From positions 391,516,632 to 391,580,631 of the forward strand of contig NC_085141.1 in the NCBI RefSeq assembly GCF_024139115.2: 64,000 nt of DNA, in the 5' to 3' direction. The position numbers and the translations under genes were made by a program. Shown here in pieces: positions 1-11,590 of the stretch. Position 1 is the stretch's first letter. Each line of letters begins with the position of its first letter. Below the pieces are notes generated by a model. That model was given only the letters and a program-made list of their open reading frames with translations. It had not been told where the DNA came from and did no database searches. The DNA comes from Armigeres subalbatus (Eukaryota; Arthropoda; Insecta; Diptera; Culicidae).

Positions 1-780
1 TAAATGAAATCATTCTGGAATTTGAAATAAAAGCCTTCTGGGATTCCTAATGGCATTCTTCTGAGATTTTTAATGGATGGCTCCTGAGAACTCTAAACGG
101 GATTAAATGGAATCTTCCTTCTGGGATTCGAAACTCCTGGGATTCTAAATGAAGGCATCCTGGGATTTCAGATCAAATTCCTCTGGGATTCCAAATGAAA
201 GGCGGTAGATTTCTGGGATTTCAAATTGAATTATTCTGTGACTTTAAATGGAAGTTCTTTGGGGATTCCAAATCGAATCCTTCTTGGATTTCAAATGTAA
301 TTATTCTGTGACTTCAAATGCAAGGATTCTGGGGATTCTCAATCGAATCATTTTTGGATTGCGAATAAAATCTATCTATAACTTTAAATGGAAGGGGTTC
401 TAAATGGAATCATTCTGGGATTTCAAGCGCAATCCTCGTGGGATTCCAAATAGAATTCTCTTCGGATTCCAAATGGAATCTTTCCTCTGGGTTTTCGGAA
501 GCCTTCTGTGATTACAAATGGAAGTTTCCTGGGATTCCGAATGAAATCCTGCTGGGATTTCAAATCCAATTCTCCTTGGAGTCAAAATGTAATCCTACTG
601 GGATTCAAAATGGAATTCTCCAGGGATTCCAAATTGAATCCTCCTGGGATAGAATCTTTCTGGGATTTCAAATAGAAGGCTCTAACGATTTTAAATCAAA
701 GCCTCCTGTGATGGCGAATAAAATCGTTTTGTGATTCCAAATCAAAAGCTCTTGGGGATTTTAAACAGATTTTTAACAGA
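1..780. repeat. Degenerate tandem array, CTGGGATT.CAAATG type
   Basis: Irregular repetition of a unit of roughly 25-40 bases containing CTGGGATTCCAAATG and GAATCCT, with many substitutions and small indels. Open frames here are short and of low complexity, so I do not call genes. It continues beyond the left edge. The same A/T-rich words (GGATTC, GAATC) recur in the next block, so both may be states of one ancient array. Confidence 0.8.
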
Positions 781-1370
781 ATGAAACCTGAAACCTCAAA
801 GGATTCCCGAATGAATCCTCAACGGATTCCCGAATTAAACCTCAAAGGATTCCCGAATGAATCTTTTAAGGATTCCCAAATCAATCCTAAAAAGGATTCC
901 CTAAGGATTCTTCAAAGAATTCCTAAAGAAATTCTTGAAGGAATCCTCAAAGGATTCCCGAATGAATCTTTTCTAGGAATGCTCAACCGATTTTCGAAGC
1001 AATTCTCAAGAAATTTCCAATAGAATCCTCAAAGGATTCCCGAAGAAATTCTCAAAGGATTTCCGAATGAATCCTCAAAAAAATCCTGAGTGAATCCTGG
1101 AAAGAATCTGTGTTCCCGAAGGAATTCTTAAAGGACTCCCGAAGGAATCCTCGAAGCATGAGTGAGTCCTCAAAGAATTATCGGAGCTGTTCCTATAATC
1201 CTCAAAGGATTCTCGAAGGAATCCACAAAGGATTGAAACCTCAAAGGATGGCTGAATGAATCCTCAAAGGATTCCCGAATGAATCTTCAAAGTATTTCTG
1301 AAGGAATCCACTAAGGATTCCCGAAAGAATTGTCAAAAGATTCTCGAATGAATTCTCAAAGGACCACAAA
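781..1370. repeat. Degenerate tandem array, CTCAAAGGATTCCCGAATGAAT type
   Basis: About two dozen imperfect copies of a unit near 24 bases built on CTCAAAGGATTCCCGAA, often followed by TGAATC or GGAATC. It directly follows the CTGGGATT array. The apparent 80-codon frame at 781-1023 is a product of the repeat and is not called. The words resemble the reverse complement of those at 12.0-15.4 kb. Confidence 0.85.
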
Positions 1371-1484
1371 AAACCTGATTTCGAACAAAATTGTGTAAAA
1401 ATTGGGTAACTGCATTTCGGATATAATAACAAATGTACATAATTACATTCCAAAATGTAATGTCATCACTCGATATTTCGTAAG

Positions 1485-1560
1485 GGGAAGGTTCGTTTGG
1501 CCGAAAGGGTCATTTGGCCGAAAGAGTCATTTGGGTCTTTTTGCCGAAAGGGTCATTGAT
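1485..1560. repeat. GGCCGAAAGGGTCATTT short tandem array
   Basis: Four imperfect copies of a 17-20 base unit, TTGGCCGAAAGGGTCATTTG. Related degenerate arrays occur near 2.0, 11.4, 17.6 and 54.56 kb, on either strand. Confidence 0.8.
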
Positions 1561-1974
1561 TGATTCACACTCTATACAAATCCGCCCAGCCCGTTGTTGG
1601 GGGCATAGAGTGTGATGTTCTCGATAATAAAAACAAGGTGGAATCGCTTGACTGTCGATATACAAGTAAAGCACATGTGAAGATTGGACAAATCAAGCGC
1701 CCGAAAGATATTCAATTTGCAAAAAAGAGCTAATAGCGGTTGAATTTGGATTCTGATGGCTTTTCGGCAAACGTGCCCTTTAAGTGGTCTTTTTGTTGCG
1801 GGGTTCGAGTTCCTCCAAGACACGTGATTCTTTTTCGCAAATTTCATATCAATTTGTCCATTTCGAAACATGTGCTGACCAAAATAGTTTGAATTGAGGG
1901 CACAATCGCCATTCTAAAAATGAAGGTTAGAATCAATTACGCCCATTAAAAAAAAAGTTCCTAGATTTCGCGAT
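1561..1974. other. No feature recognised
   Basis: A-rich to mixed sequence with no convincing reading frame, tRNA-like box or inverted repeat that I could see. Confidence 0.5.
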
Positions 1975-2072
1975 ACGATATTTGGCGGATTGTAACTTTT
2001 CGCCGAATGACTTTTGGCGGAATGTACCATTTTGCGGAATACCGTTTTGCAGAATATTGCATATGCCAGTAT
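1975..2072. repeat. GGCGGAATGTACCATTTT degenerate array
   Basis: Repeated words TTTGGCGGA, TTCGCCGAATGA, TTTTGCGGAATACC and TTTTGCAGAATA suggest a decayed version of the GGCCGAAATG-type array. Confidence 0.6.
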
Positions 2073-2151
2073 GGCATTTTTTCAGTTAAGAATTGTGTAA
2101 AATTAAGCAGATTGTCATTTTCTCAGATTAGCATAGTACAAAATGGCTTTT

Positions 2152-2208
2152 TTTCTTCTTCTACTTTTTCTTATTCTTGGCTTTACATCCCCCACTGGGA
2201 CAACGGCG
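2152..2208 (-). mobile_element. Feilai-like SINE, 3' end (split by RTE-1)
   Basis: Read on the minus strand, this ends in the conserved SINE segment GTCCCAGTGGGGGATGTAAA, then a (AGA/GAA)n-rich tail. The same segment occurs in the SINEs at 18235-18520 and 31642-31935. The remainder of this copy lies at 5574-5795, beyond the RTE-1 insertion. Assignment to Feilai rests on my memory of that tRNA-related Aedes family with a triplet tail. Confidence 0.75.
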
Positions 2209-2569
2209 CTGCAAAATGGTGGGTTGACATCAAGGAAGGAGCGCCCAACAGAGCTCTGGTCCCCACAAGTCCCTATCTCACGCTTCCACGGGTCGTCCGA
2301 TGACAAAAGACCGCCAGCTAAGGGTTGTGTACTTAGCTGGTAGTGCAGCCTAGGCACTGTTGTCCTTCTGACATCAGCTAGAGTGAGAAGGTACGCCTCG
2401 AGGGTCTGTTCACCAGGAGGTGCGGCTCAAACAGCGTCTGCCTGGTACCCAGCGGCTGATTAACGAAATGCTGTATCGCGTCAGCTATACCTAAGGTGGC
2501 AGCCCCATCATCGCGATGTAGGTAACGCGACCCCGGTAAGGTAGCTTACTGAAGCCTCTCAAATACCAC

Positions 2570-3129
2570 GAAAATGGAGATAGAAGAAAAAGAGAACGTT
2601 ATTTTTGGCAACCGACCCGGCAACGAAATAAGGACTATGATTGGAAACTCGGTACCTGGAATGTCAGGACCCTAAATGAACCTGGACGAGTGAGCCTTCT
2701 GGCTCGTGAACTGCAGAAGGTTGGAGTGAACGTGGCTGCTATTCAAGAAGTCCGATGGCCTAGATCCGGAGAACGTGAATTCCGAGCCGTGGACCCCACG
2801 ACCAATACTGCATTCAAGTATAACATCTATCACAGCGGCGGTGAAAAAGCAGAGCATGGAGTTGGTTTCGTAGTGATGGGCAAGCAGATGAAGCGAGTGA
2901 TGCGGTGGAAACCCATTAGCGAACGAATCTGTGTGTTGAGGATACAGGGCAAATTCTTCAATTACAGCCTAATCAACGTTTACGCACCGACAAACGATAA
3001 ATCCGACGACGTGAAGGACACGTTTTATGAATGTCTTGATAAAGCCTATGGAGAGTGCCCAAAGCATGACGTGAAAATTGTTATCGGAGACGCTAACGCC
3101 CAGGTCGGTAGAGAGGACTTTTCCGTCCC
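2570..3129 (+). pseudogene. RTE-1 endonuclease, N-terminal part
   Basis: The frame opens before 2570 and reads through DYDWKLGTWNVRTLN, the conserved N-terminus of RTE endonucleases. IQEVRW holds the catalytic Glu, and GDANAQVG near 3086-3109 carries the Asp-x-Asn motif. APE endonucleases nick target DNA to prime reverse transcription. A frameshift near 3125-3130 moves the rest into the next frame. A Met in-frame at 2690 falls inside the domain, so it is unlikely to be the true start; no upstream ATG is securely identified. Confidence 0.85.
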
Positions 3130-4062
3130 ATAATCGGTAGGGAGAGCCTTCACTCCGCTACCAATGACAACGGCCTACGGCTAGTAAATTTTGCTGCTGC
3201 CAGAGGGATGGCCATCAGTAGCACCTACTTTGCACGAAAGAACATCCGAAAGCACACCTGGAGACACCCAAATGGTGAAACTTGCAACCAGATAGACCAT
3301 GTTCTGGTGGATGGGCGCCATTTCTCGGATGTTATCGATGTGCGGACATTCAGAGGTCCGAACATTGACTCTGATCACTACCTCGTTGTCAGTAAAATTC
3401 GATCACGGTTGTCTACTGTATCGAACGAAAGATCACAGCGAACGATGCGTTACAATATCCAGCGATTGTCGGCGGAAGGAGTATCGGCTGAGTACCGCCA
3501 GAAGCTCGACGAACGGATAAGTGCAATCAACGTTAGCGACAACATCAACGATCTATGGGAGTCGATCCATGGAGCGGTGAGCACAACAGCACAGAGGCGA
3601 CCCAGGACGGGTTGGTTCGATGTGGAGTGTCAGAGAGTGATAGACGAGAAGAACGTTGCCAGAAGCCGGATGTTGGTGTCGGGTACCCGATCGAATAGAG
3701 ATCGGTACAAGGAAGCAAGAGCAGCCAAAAAACGAACCCACCGCAGGAAGAAAAAAGAGTACGAAGAACAAGTTATTAGTGAGGCGCAGGAAAAAATGGA
3801 GCAGAACGATATGCGGAGGTTTTATGAGTCTGTCAATGGCGTGCGGAGAAAGACAGCGCCATCTCCCGTCATGTGCAACGACCTACAAGGGAATTTGCTG
3901 ACAGATAAAACTGAAGTGGCTGCCAGGTGGAAGCAACACTTCGAGACTTTGTTGAATGGAGGAAGTGACGGTGCATCGGTGAACAGAATAAATATTAGCG
4001 ACGATGGACAAGCTGTGGAGTCACCTACACTAGATGAGGTTAAAAAGCTGTCAAAGAGCTGA
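3130..4062 (+). pseudogene. RTE-1 endonuclease C-terminal part and linker
   Basis: Continues the domain after the frameshift: IIGRESLHSATNDNGLRLV, then QIDHVLVDGRHFSDVIDV and SDHYLVV, the SDH motif that completes the endonuclease active site. A charged, Lys/Arg-rich linker follows (about 3600-3800), then FYESVNG and the beginning of the RT region. A frameshift near 4050 gives a premature end at 4062; the homologous peptide continues in another frame. Confidence 0.85.
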
Positions 4063-4484
4063 AAAACAATAAGGCTGCGGGGAAGGACCAGCTCCCGGCT
4101 GAACTTCTCAAACATGGCAGTGAGCAGCTTTATGAAGTTCTGCACCATATTATGTCGAAAATGTGGGAAGACGAGGAATTGTCTGCTAGATGGTTAGACG
4201 GCCACATTTGCCCTCTCTTTAAGAAAGGGCACAGACTGGAGTGCACCAATTACCGAGGAATAACCCTCCTTAATTCGGCGTACAAAATTATGTCCCGTAT
4301 TCTGTTCAACAGATTGAGACCGCTTGAAGAGTCCTTCGTCGGCGAATACCAAGCAGGTTTTCGTGAGGGCCGATCAACGACGGATCAAATGTTTACCCTG
4401 AGACAAATCCTTGATAAATTCCGGGAGTACAACTTGCAGACACATCATCTGTTTATTGATTTCAAGGCGGTTACGATTCAGTGA
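4050..4484 (+). pseudogene. RTE-1 reverse transcriptase, first part
   Basis: Reads AVKELKNNKAAGKDQLPAEL, LFKKGHRLECTNYRGITLLN, FVGEYQAGFREGRSTTDQ and HLFIDFKA, the RT fingers and palm motifs 0-A including the metal-binding Asp of FIDFKA. A frameshift at about 4467 truncates it. The first codons precede any ATG because this is an internal part of one original ORF. Confidence 0.85.
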
Positions 4485-4846
4485 AACGGAATGAATTATG
4501 GCAAATTATGCTTGAACATGGTTTTCCGGCGAAACTGATACGGCTGATTCGTATAACGTTGGACGGATCGAAATCAAGTGTAAGGGTTGCGGATGAAATA
4601 TCGACGTCATTTGTTACCTTAGATGGATTAAAGCAGGGTGATGCACTCTCGAACCTACTGTTCAATATAGCGCTCGAGGGAGCGATTAGGAGAGCTGGTG
4701 TGCAAAGAAGCGGTACCATTATCACAAAATCGCATATGCTCCTGGGATTTGCGGACGATATCGATATTATCGGAATTGATCGCCGTGCCGTGGAAGAGGC
4801 TTTGCGCCTTTTAAGAGGGAGACAGCGAGGATTGGACTCACGATAA
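4466..4846 (+). pseudogene. RTE-1 reverse transcriptase, catalytic part
   Basis: Resumes as YDSVKRNELWQIMLEHGFP, then GLKQGDALSNLLFNIALEG and LGFADDIDIIG. The FADD catalytic pair at 4748-4759 is intact. A frameshift near 4815 ends the segment. Motif order matches RTE RTs. Only the flanking indels, not the active site, are damaged here. Confidence 0.87.
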
Positions 4847-5480
4847 ATACCAGCAAAACGAAGTACATGGTCGCTGGCAATCAACGTGGGTTCATTAGTG
4901 GTGGTGGTAGCGAAATAGTGCTGGATGGTGAAAAATTTGAAGTGGTAGAAGAATTTGTGTATCTTGGAACATTAGTGACGTGCGATAATGATGTTACCCG
5001 CGAGGTGAAAAGGCGTATTGCAGCTGCAAATAGGGCTTATTACGGACTTCGTAACCAGCTTAAGTCCCGTAGTCTGCAAACGAAAACTAAACTCGCGCTG
5101 TATACTACTCTGATTCTTCCGGTGGCTTTATACGGCCATGAAACATGGACGTTAAAGGAGGCTGATCGGAGAGCTGTATTCGAGCGTAAGGTACTGCGGA
5201 CAAGTCTCGGTGGTAAACAGGAGAACGGTATCTGGCGACGTCGCTTGAATCACGAATTGTACCAGGTGTATAAAGGGCTGGATATTATTAAGCTTATATA
5301 ACACGGCAGACTACAGTGGGCTGGTCACGTTATTCGTATGCCGGAAGAAAGTCAAGCGAAGGTAATATTTAGTAAAGAACCCGAAAAGGCCGTAAGCTTC
5401 ATGGAAGGCCGCGTACACGATGGCTTTTTGCAGTTGAAGAGGAACTGAGGGCGCTCAATGTTCAGCGCGACTGGAAACGA
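4813..5480 (+). pseudogene. RTE-1 C-terminal domain
   Basis: Starts in the frame KRETARIGLTINTSKTKYMV and runs through VEEFVYLGTLVT, YGHETWTLKEADRRAVFERK and WRRRLNHELYQ. A TAA at 5299-5301 lies in the same frame as the downstream HGRLQWAGHVIRMPEE, so this is a nonsense mutation. Another shift near 5420 precedes EELRALNVQRDWKRLAQ. The RWAGH-type motif and the C-terminal Trp-rich stretch are standard in RTE ORFs. Confidence 0.85.
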
Positions 5481-5558
5481 TTGGCCCAGGATCGAGTTCA
5501 GTGAAAAAGGATACTCCATTCGGCCTAGGTTCATCGAAGAGCTGTAGCCCATCAAGTA

Positions 5559-5573
5559 ACTGGGACAACGGCG
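5559..5573. repeat. Right TSD of RTE-1
   Basis: ACTGGGACAACGGCG, identical to 2194-2208. Joining the two flanks at this word rebuilds a continuous antisense SINE. Confidence 0.9.
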
Positions 5574-5795
5574 ACCCGCAGCTTAGTGTGCATTCAGCAC
5601 TTCTACAATTATTAATTATGAGATTTCTAAGCCACGTTACCATTTTTTTGCATCCATATATCATGAGGTTGACACTTTGAAACTTTCATGCCAATTTTTC
5701 AAGACAATTTCCAATCGAAAAATTTCCTGAAAGTCAGTCATCTTGAACATAGTCTTGCTTTGCAGTTATGCATCCTACGGCTGTGGAAGGCCTAT
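5574..5795 (-). mobile_element. Feilai-like SINE, body and tRNA-like head (split by RTE-1)
   Basis: On the minus strand the head (GCAAGACTATGTTCAAG region, near 5740) corresponds to the tRNA-related part of the 18.2 kb SINE. The body words GACAATTT, TATATCATGAGG, TTTCTAAGCC and GCAGCTTAGTG match those at 31.7 kb. This copy is more diverged than the copies at 18.2 and 31.7 kb, consistent with its being older than the LINE inside it. Confidence 0.75.
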
Positions 5796-5904
5796 CAGAA
5801 TAGAAGGAAATTTAATTGCCGTTCAATTTGATTAACTTTTTGATTTCGAAAATTTAATTGCTTTTACAAACTATTTATTATACCTGACAGGCGAGTCCCT
5901 TTAA

Positions 5905-6025
5905 TGAAAGGATTATCCCAAGAAGGCATTGTCTACTTCTTTCGCCTTATACCGGGCAGACGTATCCATTTGAAGAATCTCCATTTCGCCTTACACCGAG
6001 CAAACGAGTCCATTTCAAGAGCGCA
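5905..6025. repeat. Duplicated TTTCGCCTTA.ACCG motif
   Basis: Two imperfect copies of about 32 bases, TTTCGCCTTATACCGGGCAG and TTTCGCCTTACACCGAGCAA, each followed by GTCCATTT-like sequence. A short frame spans them, but I see no domain. Confidence 0.55.
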
Positions 6026-6456
6026 GTATGCCAAAGTATTGTTATCTTTTATTGCTTTAAACCACATTCGAAAGAATTTAGACTAACACTAGCACCATTT
6101 AGTTAAGTAAAATTCAATAAATATTTCAACGATAATTATTCTAACTGAATTCCGCCATTATTCGTTAATGGTGGGCCGAAAACTTAATTGCGACCAAATG
6201 GCCATATTCTTTAATGCCTATTCTACGTATTGTCTTCCCGACCAAGTGGTATTCGACGAACCATCATTCGACTAAATGTCTTTTTACCAGGTGTTATGCC
6301 AGTGTTGCGAATGGCTAAGCGCATTAGGTTTCTGCGGTAATATTTTAGACTTTGTCCGGAATTTCCTGATAGGAAGCTCTTTCCAAGTCCTGTTCGGCAA
6401 TCAGTTATAACCTTATTTTGCTTTCCGGGATTTTGTGGGTATGCAATGACACATGA
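6026..6456. other. No gene recognised; weak GGCC(A/G)AA traces
   Basis: Contains scattered words such as GGGCCGAAAAC, CCAAATGGCC and GACTAAATG that look like decayed GGCCGAAATG array. Nothing else is supported. Confidence 0.45.
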
Positions 6457-6702
6457 AACCGGTGATTGCTAGATTTTCTAACAATCCTGTATAAAAGAAC
6501 TGGACACATGCGAAAATGCTAGATTCCTATACAAATATTGTATGAGACCTTACAATTTTGCGAGTTTTTTTAGAATAAATATTTGTTCGTGAGCTTACAT
6601 TTGTTGTATAAGAGTCTAATAATTTATAATAGGACCAGTTCTTATACAGGTTTTGGTAGGTTCTTATATAGAAATGTAAGAAAATCTAACAGTCGCTGGT
6701 TG
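6457..6702. mobile_element. MITE-like element with ~44-bp imperfect TIR
   Basis: The left end AACCGGTGATTGCTAGATTT pairs with the reverse complement of the right end, AACCAGCGACTGTTAGATTT, and similarity continues inward through TCTNACA and CT.TATAA. A second inner pair matches CTGTATAAAAGAACTGG with CTGTATAAGAACTGG. No coding capacity. No target duplication was clear, so the superfamily is unassigned. Confidence 0.65.
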
Positions 6703-9700
6703 GGTCCAGAGATGGAAAGTGCTTTAAAAAATAAAACTCCAACCCTAACCTATTTTGAGTGATTTCTAAAATTTGAAAAGATCAAGACGATTTAACGAAA
6801 TACCTACCAACACTTTAAATGCTACGTAATTTTCGAAAGGTGAACGAAATTTTTCGATGCTTGTTATATCCGCTGTTTTGAGCACGCTTCTCATACCAAC
6901 ATTGCATAGATTTTCAACAGCTTTATTTCATAAATTTCGAATTGATTGTCGTAAACAAACGATGCGAATATTTATACGATTCGAATTCATATTACTTCTA
7001 CACATGCATATCATGGCGTTGTGCCAATACCCCGCATGGCTATCAAATGAATTGCTTGATAGCTATTTAAATTAACGAAGAATTTAAATTAGATTAGTAT
7101 GCAAAATAGACCTTCCCCTTGCCATTCGGCATCCGTAGCCTGGTATAGTAGCAAACCTTCTTGAAAAATGCACACCCGATTGACGGTTGGTGCTCCTTGT
7201 GATCCCAGCTGGGTAGCCCTACAGGGATATGAGACCTGCCAAGAAGACAACGGCGACTGCCTATTTTTAAATGCACCGTTCTTACGGCACATCGTTGGGA
7301 CATTTTTTTCTCTCTTCTGCGATCATAATGCATACATTAACTAGGAATTCGTCGTTATCCTTATGCCGGATACTGCATCGGCAGTGTTGCTCTAAAAGGT
7401 AAAGAAGGGGTTTAAGCGACTCGAGAAAAAAAAGCTGGTAGATTGGCGCACTTTTTGTCGTCAGTCTGCATGCGTTGCATTCCGTTTTCGGATGCAAAAC
7501 AAAGTGGTTAGTTGTTTTTATCGGTTTAAATTATGCATATTTTTTACGGACTATTTTATGGAAACGAAAAATAGAGATGGATATCTATTCGTCCAGCAAA
7601 CTTTAAGAATGTTCCAGACACCTTGTTTATGAAAAACTCAATGTATAAACGATTATAAATTTGATTTTGTGACTCATGCTAAAATATACGATTATATAGC
7701 TGATTTGTTATACGTCTTTTTGCTTATACAAGCATTGTTGATTCAGATAGATATGAGTCTTATATGTTTAGCGAAATGACTGTGTTGTATTGTAAAGCTA
7801 TTTTGTGACTTTTAAGGCTCTTCAAATCCAATCTGTTAAAAACTGAAACATCTAGTATCAGTTAAATTCAGAGAAAACTCTTAAGGCAAATTGTCAATGT
7901 TTGCTTCTTCGTGATTTGACGAAACCGCTAGGAACTAGGTACATGCATACTTCCCCATCTACTGTAAACGGCACTACGATTCAAATCAATAGCTGTTGAT
8001 ACTCTCCATCTAATTTTGAATTACACATTCAGCAGTTATCTGTTTTTTTTATCAACAAATGACGCCATCCATGTCCTTACTATCAAATCAAAGAGACCCA
8101 AATGCGCCAAATATTATTTTCTCATTAGTTTCGTACCAACAGAATGGCCCTTCATGAGATAATCGTGACAATGAAGACAATTCGCATGCATTTCTATATT
8201 TTCCTTTTCTGGACTACGCCAGAAGCATCGACACAAACGGTTAGATTAGAAAATCTTTCCCATTCTTCCCTATCTTGCATAATTCCGAGACACATGTATG
8301 CGTGTGCAAATGCACATCTTCGAAGGGGGAATCACATAGGAAAAAAACTGGCAAAGCGAAAGTAAACTTGCATGCGAACCCTTTACTTGCATAAATTATC
8401 GCATCCGGGACAACGGAATAGGGCATGAAGACGATGACGCAAAGAAAGTGTACCACGTTAGAAAGGTGTCTAGCAACTCTTTATATTCTGCATCTGCAAA
8501 TGAATGCCGAAATAATTCGTTGCACGCATATACGGTGCCTCCAAAAACTGGGCAATTTATTCAAATGAGATCAAATAATCGCATCCTTTCCGTTGTTTGG
8601 ATGCTGCAGTCTAGATGATTTAAGTTATCTGGGTGTCCTATGCCTGAGAAACTGCCGGGCTGGAAAACGCATACCAGTTGGCATGGCACTGCATGTTGTG
8701 GGAATTTTCCCAGGCTTCGACGCTATCGAGATTGTTGAATGCTAATAATTTGCATTTCAAATGATGAGCAATCGATCGAAAAGGTCTTTCCTCTGTCAAA
8801 GGAAGTTGGCTTTACCGTAGGGAAGATTAATGTTCCAGTATTATATTTATGTTCTAAATAATTCTTTGGCTCTGCAACACATTTCTGGGGATTCAACATG
8901 TTCACAGCGGCACTATCTCGTTTTGGTTTTCACTTCTTTATATGCATAATTCTATGAAAACAAATAGTTATTTTGTAAAATTATTGTTCAATGGATAATT
9001 AATTAGTAAAGAGAATTAATTAGAAAATTTCAAACCTTTCCACAGTATATTCTTTGCGGAAAAAGTTCATATTTACAAAAGCTTCATGCTGAATCCCAAT
9101 CAAATCGAATCGATTTACTCATTTTTTTCTAGCTAGCAACACACACACACTGTCCATAACCTCAAGGACTGCAAACACCTACCGAGAGGCGAACTAGAAC
9201 CCACGGATTAAGCAATCGCCAATACTCTTTGACAAAGTCGCATTTTTATCACCACCAGCCGCTGTATGCTATGAGTAAACCATGCAGCTAGAAGCACCGG
9301 CCTTCTAAAGCTGTCAACCCTTGCTAACGGCCTAGTAACTCACCTAACCAGTCAGCCAGTGACTTCGTCGTCCTTCACTAGCTCTGCATAAACTTGCTAC
9401 GCATTGCCTACATAGGGCCAGCGTGGTATCTGTTCGTTGGCATTTGCATTTAAATTGCGTAAAGCTTGCGTCTTTTTTTTTGCTGCCACCAATTTATATT
9501 CGCTGCCAATGCTAGGCCATAAAGCTCAAGGGAGTGTGCCGAAAGACGCCGTCACCGGTGTCGTTTATTTTCGCGCTCAAGAGAAGCAGACCATCATCGG
9601 TGAACAATTCTTCCAACCACAGTCATCAATCAGCGATGAACGGTATGCGATGTGAACCTGCTTCGTGTTGAATGACTAAAATAAAAACGTATTATGGAAA

Positions 9701-9842
9701 ATGGGACATATTCTAAAGAACATTTAGACCATCTCATTGAATTTCATTGAATTTCCATAAATAAAACCATAACAAACATTACCTGCTAGAAAAATAGTAT
9801 TTGTTGAGTGTTGGAAAGGGTGGAGATTAGAAAACCATTTTA
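6703..9842. other. Intergenic DNA, no gene recognised
   Basis: AT-rich DNA with only short frames lacking recognisable domains. It contains two isolated octamers (ATTTGCAT near 8.75 and 9.44 kb) and a short (CA)n run near 9138-9150. The 7.09-7.33 kb part has more balanced composition, but I cannot identify it. Confidence 0.5.
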
Positions 9843-9972
9843 ATGAAATGTTATCACTTGTCATATGATGAAGTTTCTTTATATCATAAAAGACACGTAT
9901 TTCAACCTCAGCAGTAACGCTGACTTCAGTGTCTCGTACTTGACTTAGTCAAGTCTTATAACAAGTGAGAGT
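9843..9972. mobile_element. Foldback element, internally deleted copy
   Basis: Begins AATGTTATCACTTGTCAT, contains CGTATTTCAACCTCAGCAGT and CTTCAGTGTCTCGTACTTGA, then jumps to a terminal-like CTTATAACAAGTGAGA. These are arm sequences of the foldback at 47403-47662, with most of the right arm lost. Confidence 0.7.
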
Positions 9973-11404
9973 GGAGAGTAAAATCAATAATATTTTCATA
10001 ATAAGCTCATCAAATTTGTTAAAGAAGGATTTGAAAATAATGGAATATTGTATGGACTTTTGTAATTGCCCAATGAATTTGACATGTTATTTTTTGTTAA
10101 TGGTAAATATATGACCAAAAGTATTCTACCGTGAAATAAAAGCTCCTTTGTTTATTCATTTGCTATTTTTGCGAACAAGGTTTTAAATCCGTTTTGAAAA
10201 TAATATTGTTTTAATTTCTAATTATTTAAAAATCTTATCAAAACTTAAATGTGTGCACCTGCTTGTACGCACCAAAGTGCAATATGTCACTAGTCTCGAT
10301 TACAAGAGGAAAGCTTCTAATCGATAACTTATATCATATCATACATCTTGCTGCTCTTTTTTTCATCAAAAAACGATTGAGATAGTTGAGGTGAATTCTT
10401 TTTCTTTGTTATTATGGGTTCCATTCACACTGCTGACCTGGTCAAATTTTTTCAGCATTCAGCTCTTCTTACAAAAAATATCGTATACCCCTAACGTCGC
10501 ACAACCGAGCAAATACTCCGCCAACCTTTTGGGTGAGTTCCTCCTAGCTTATCTAAATCGAAATCGCTCTGCCTATATTTTAGGCCCTTTTTCGTACCAC
10601 ATCACAGGGAATCAAGCGTTCGCGTGGTCTTGCTTTATTGGCACTTTCACGTAAAAAGTGACACCTCCGACAACGTAGGTACCTACCCGCAGCATAATTC
10701 ATACGCACATAGCACTGACCTAGATCCGCGATCGTGAGTGAGACGTTTCCAACGGTTCAGCAATTAGCACAGGCGCAAAACTGAACATCGTGGGTTTGGT
10801 TTTGCGCTTGTTTCGGCTGCGTGTAAACACGTTTGATATTCTTCGTTTGATTATTATTGAACCATTATCACTTTACAATAGCTAATTCGATTTGTGACTT
10901 ACTCTGTACAAAACATCGTTTTTGTTTTGCGAGATTTATCAACTTAGTTCGCGTTCTTAACAATCAAAGAAAAAAGGAATCGTTTTTTTTTTACTTTTCA
11001 GGTAAACTAATAGATAGGACTGCTTCGTACACAAATACACAGTATTTACATTTTTTTGAATAAATATCAACTAAAGTTAGACAACTTTCACTTAAAGATT
11101 ACGATGCATTATGCGAATGATTTTAACGGAATTCGCGAGGTCGTGCTTGAGGTAACGCTGCCTATTACTGAGAAGTTGAGCATCGTGCCAGAGAAAGTTG
11201 GGTTCCACACACAAACTACTGAGTGGGTTACTTTTTATCTCTGGTTCCACTAAAAACTTTACCTTTATTATTATATTTACTTTCATTATAATATTTGCTT
11301 TCAGTATTATATTAATTGTTATTAGTAATGAAGGAATTAGACACAGACAGTTTTTGAAGCAGCATTTTTTAAAGATCAGATGTTGAGATATTGCAGGATT
11401 TTCT
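9973..11404. other. Intergenic DNA, no gene recognised
   Basis: Short frames only, including an 87-codon hydrophobic frame at 10391-10654 with no recognisable family. The 10.65-10.80 kb segment is less AT-rich, but shows no promoter motif I would defend. Confidence 0.45.
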
Positions 11405-11590
11405 TATGGAGACTGATTTGGCTGAAAGCCATTTTGCCGAATGTCACTTGGCCGAATAACACGTTTGGCCGAAGTTTAAATCCATTTGGCTGAATTGGCC
11501 GTTAGACTGAAACGCTTATTTGGCCGACACCGGTATGGCCGAGTACTTCATTTGGTTGAAACGGTCATTTTGCAGAAAGAGCAATTCTCG
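11405..11590. repeat. GGCCGAA-type degenerate array
   Basis: Repeats of GGCTGAAAGCCATTTTGCCG, GGCCGAATAACACGTTTGG and GGCCGACACCGG. A residual piece, TCATATGGCCGAACCGATCA, lies at about 11848-11870. Confidence 0.75.

Larger units (their letters stand above)
2209..5558 (+). mobile_element. RTE-clade non-LTR retrotransposon, full span, defective (RTE-1)
   Basis: About 3.35 kb, the usual length for an RTE LINE. It is bounded by a perfect 15-bp duplication, ACTGGGACAACGGCG, at 2194-2208 and 5559-5573. The order is a GC-rich 5' leader (2209-2569), an APE-type endonuclease, a linker, a reverse transcriptase and a C-terminal domain, all from one ORF broken by four frameshifts and one stop. The 3' end is short (AGTAA) rather than a long microsatellite. 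The target is an antisense SINE. Family placement (RTE, JAM1-like) follows from the endonuclease motifs, GRSTTDQ, FADD, YGHETWTL and the short ORF. It cannot move on its own in this state. Confidence 0.9.
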
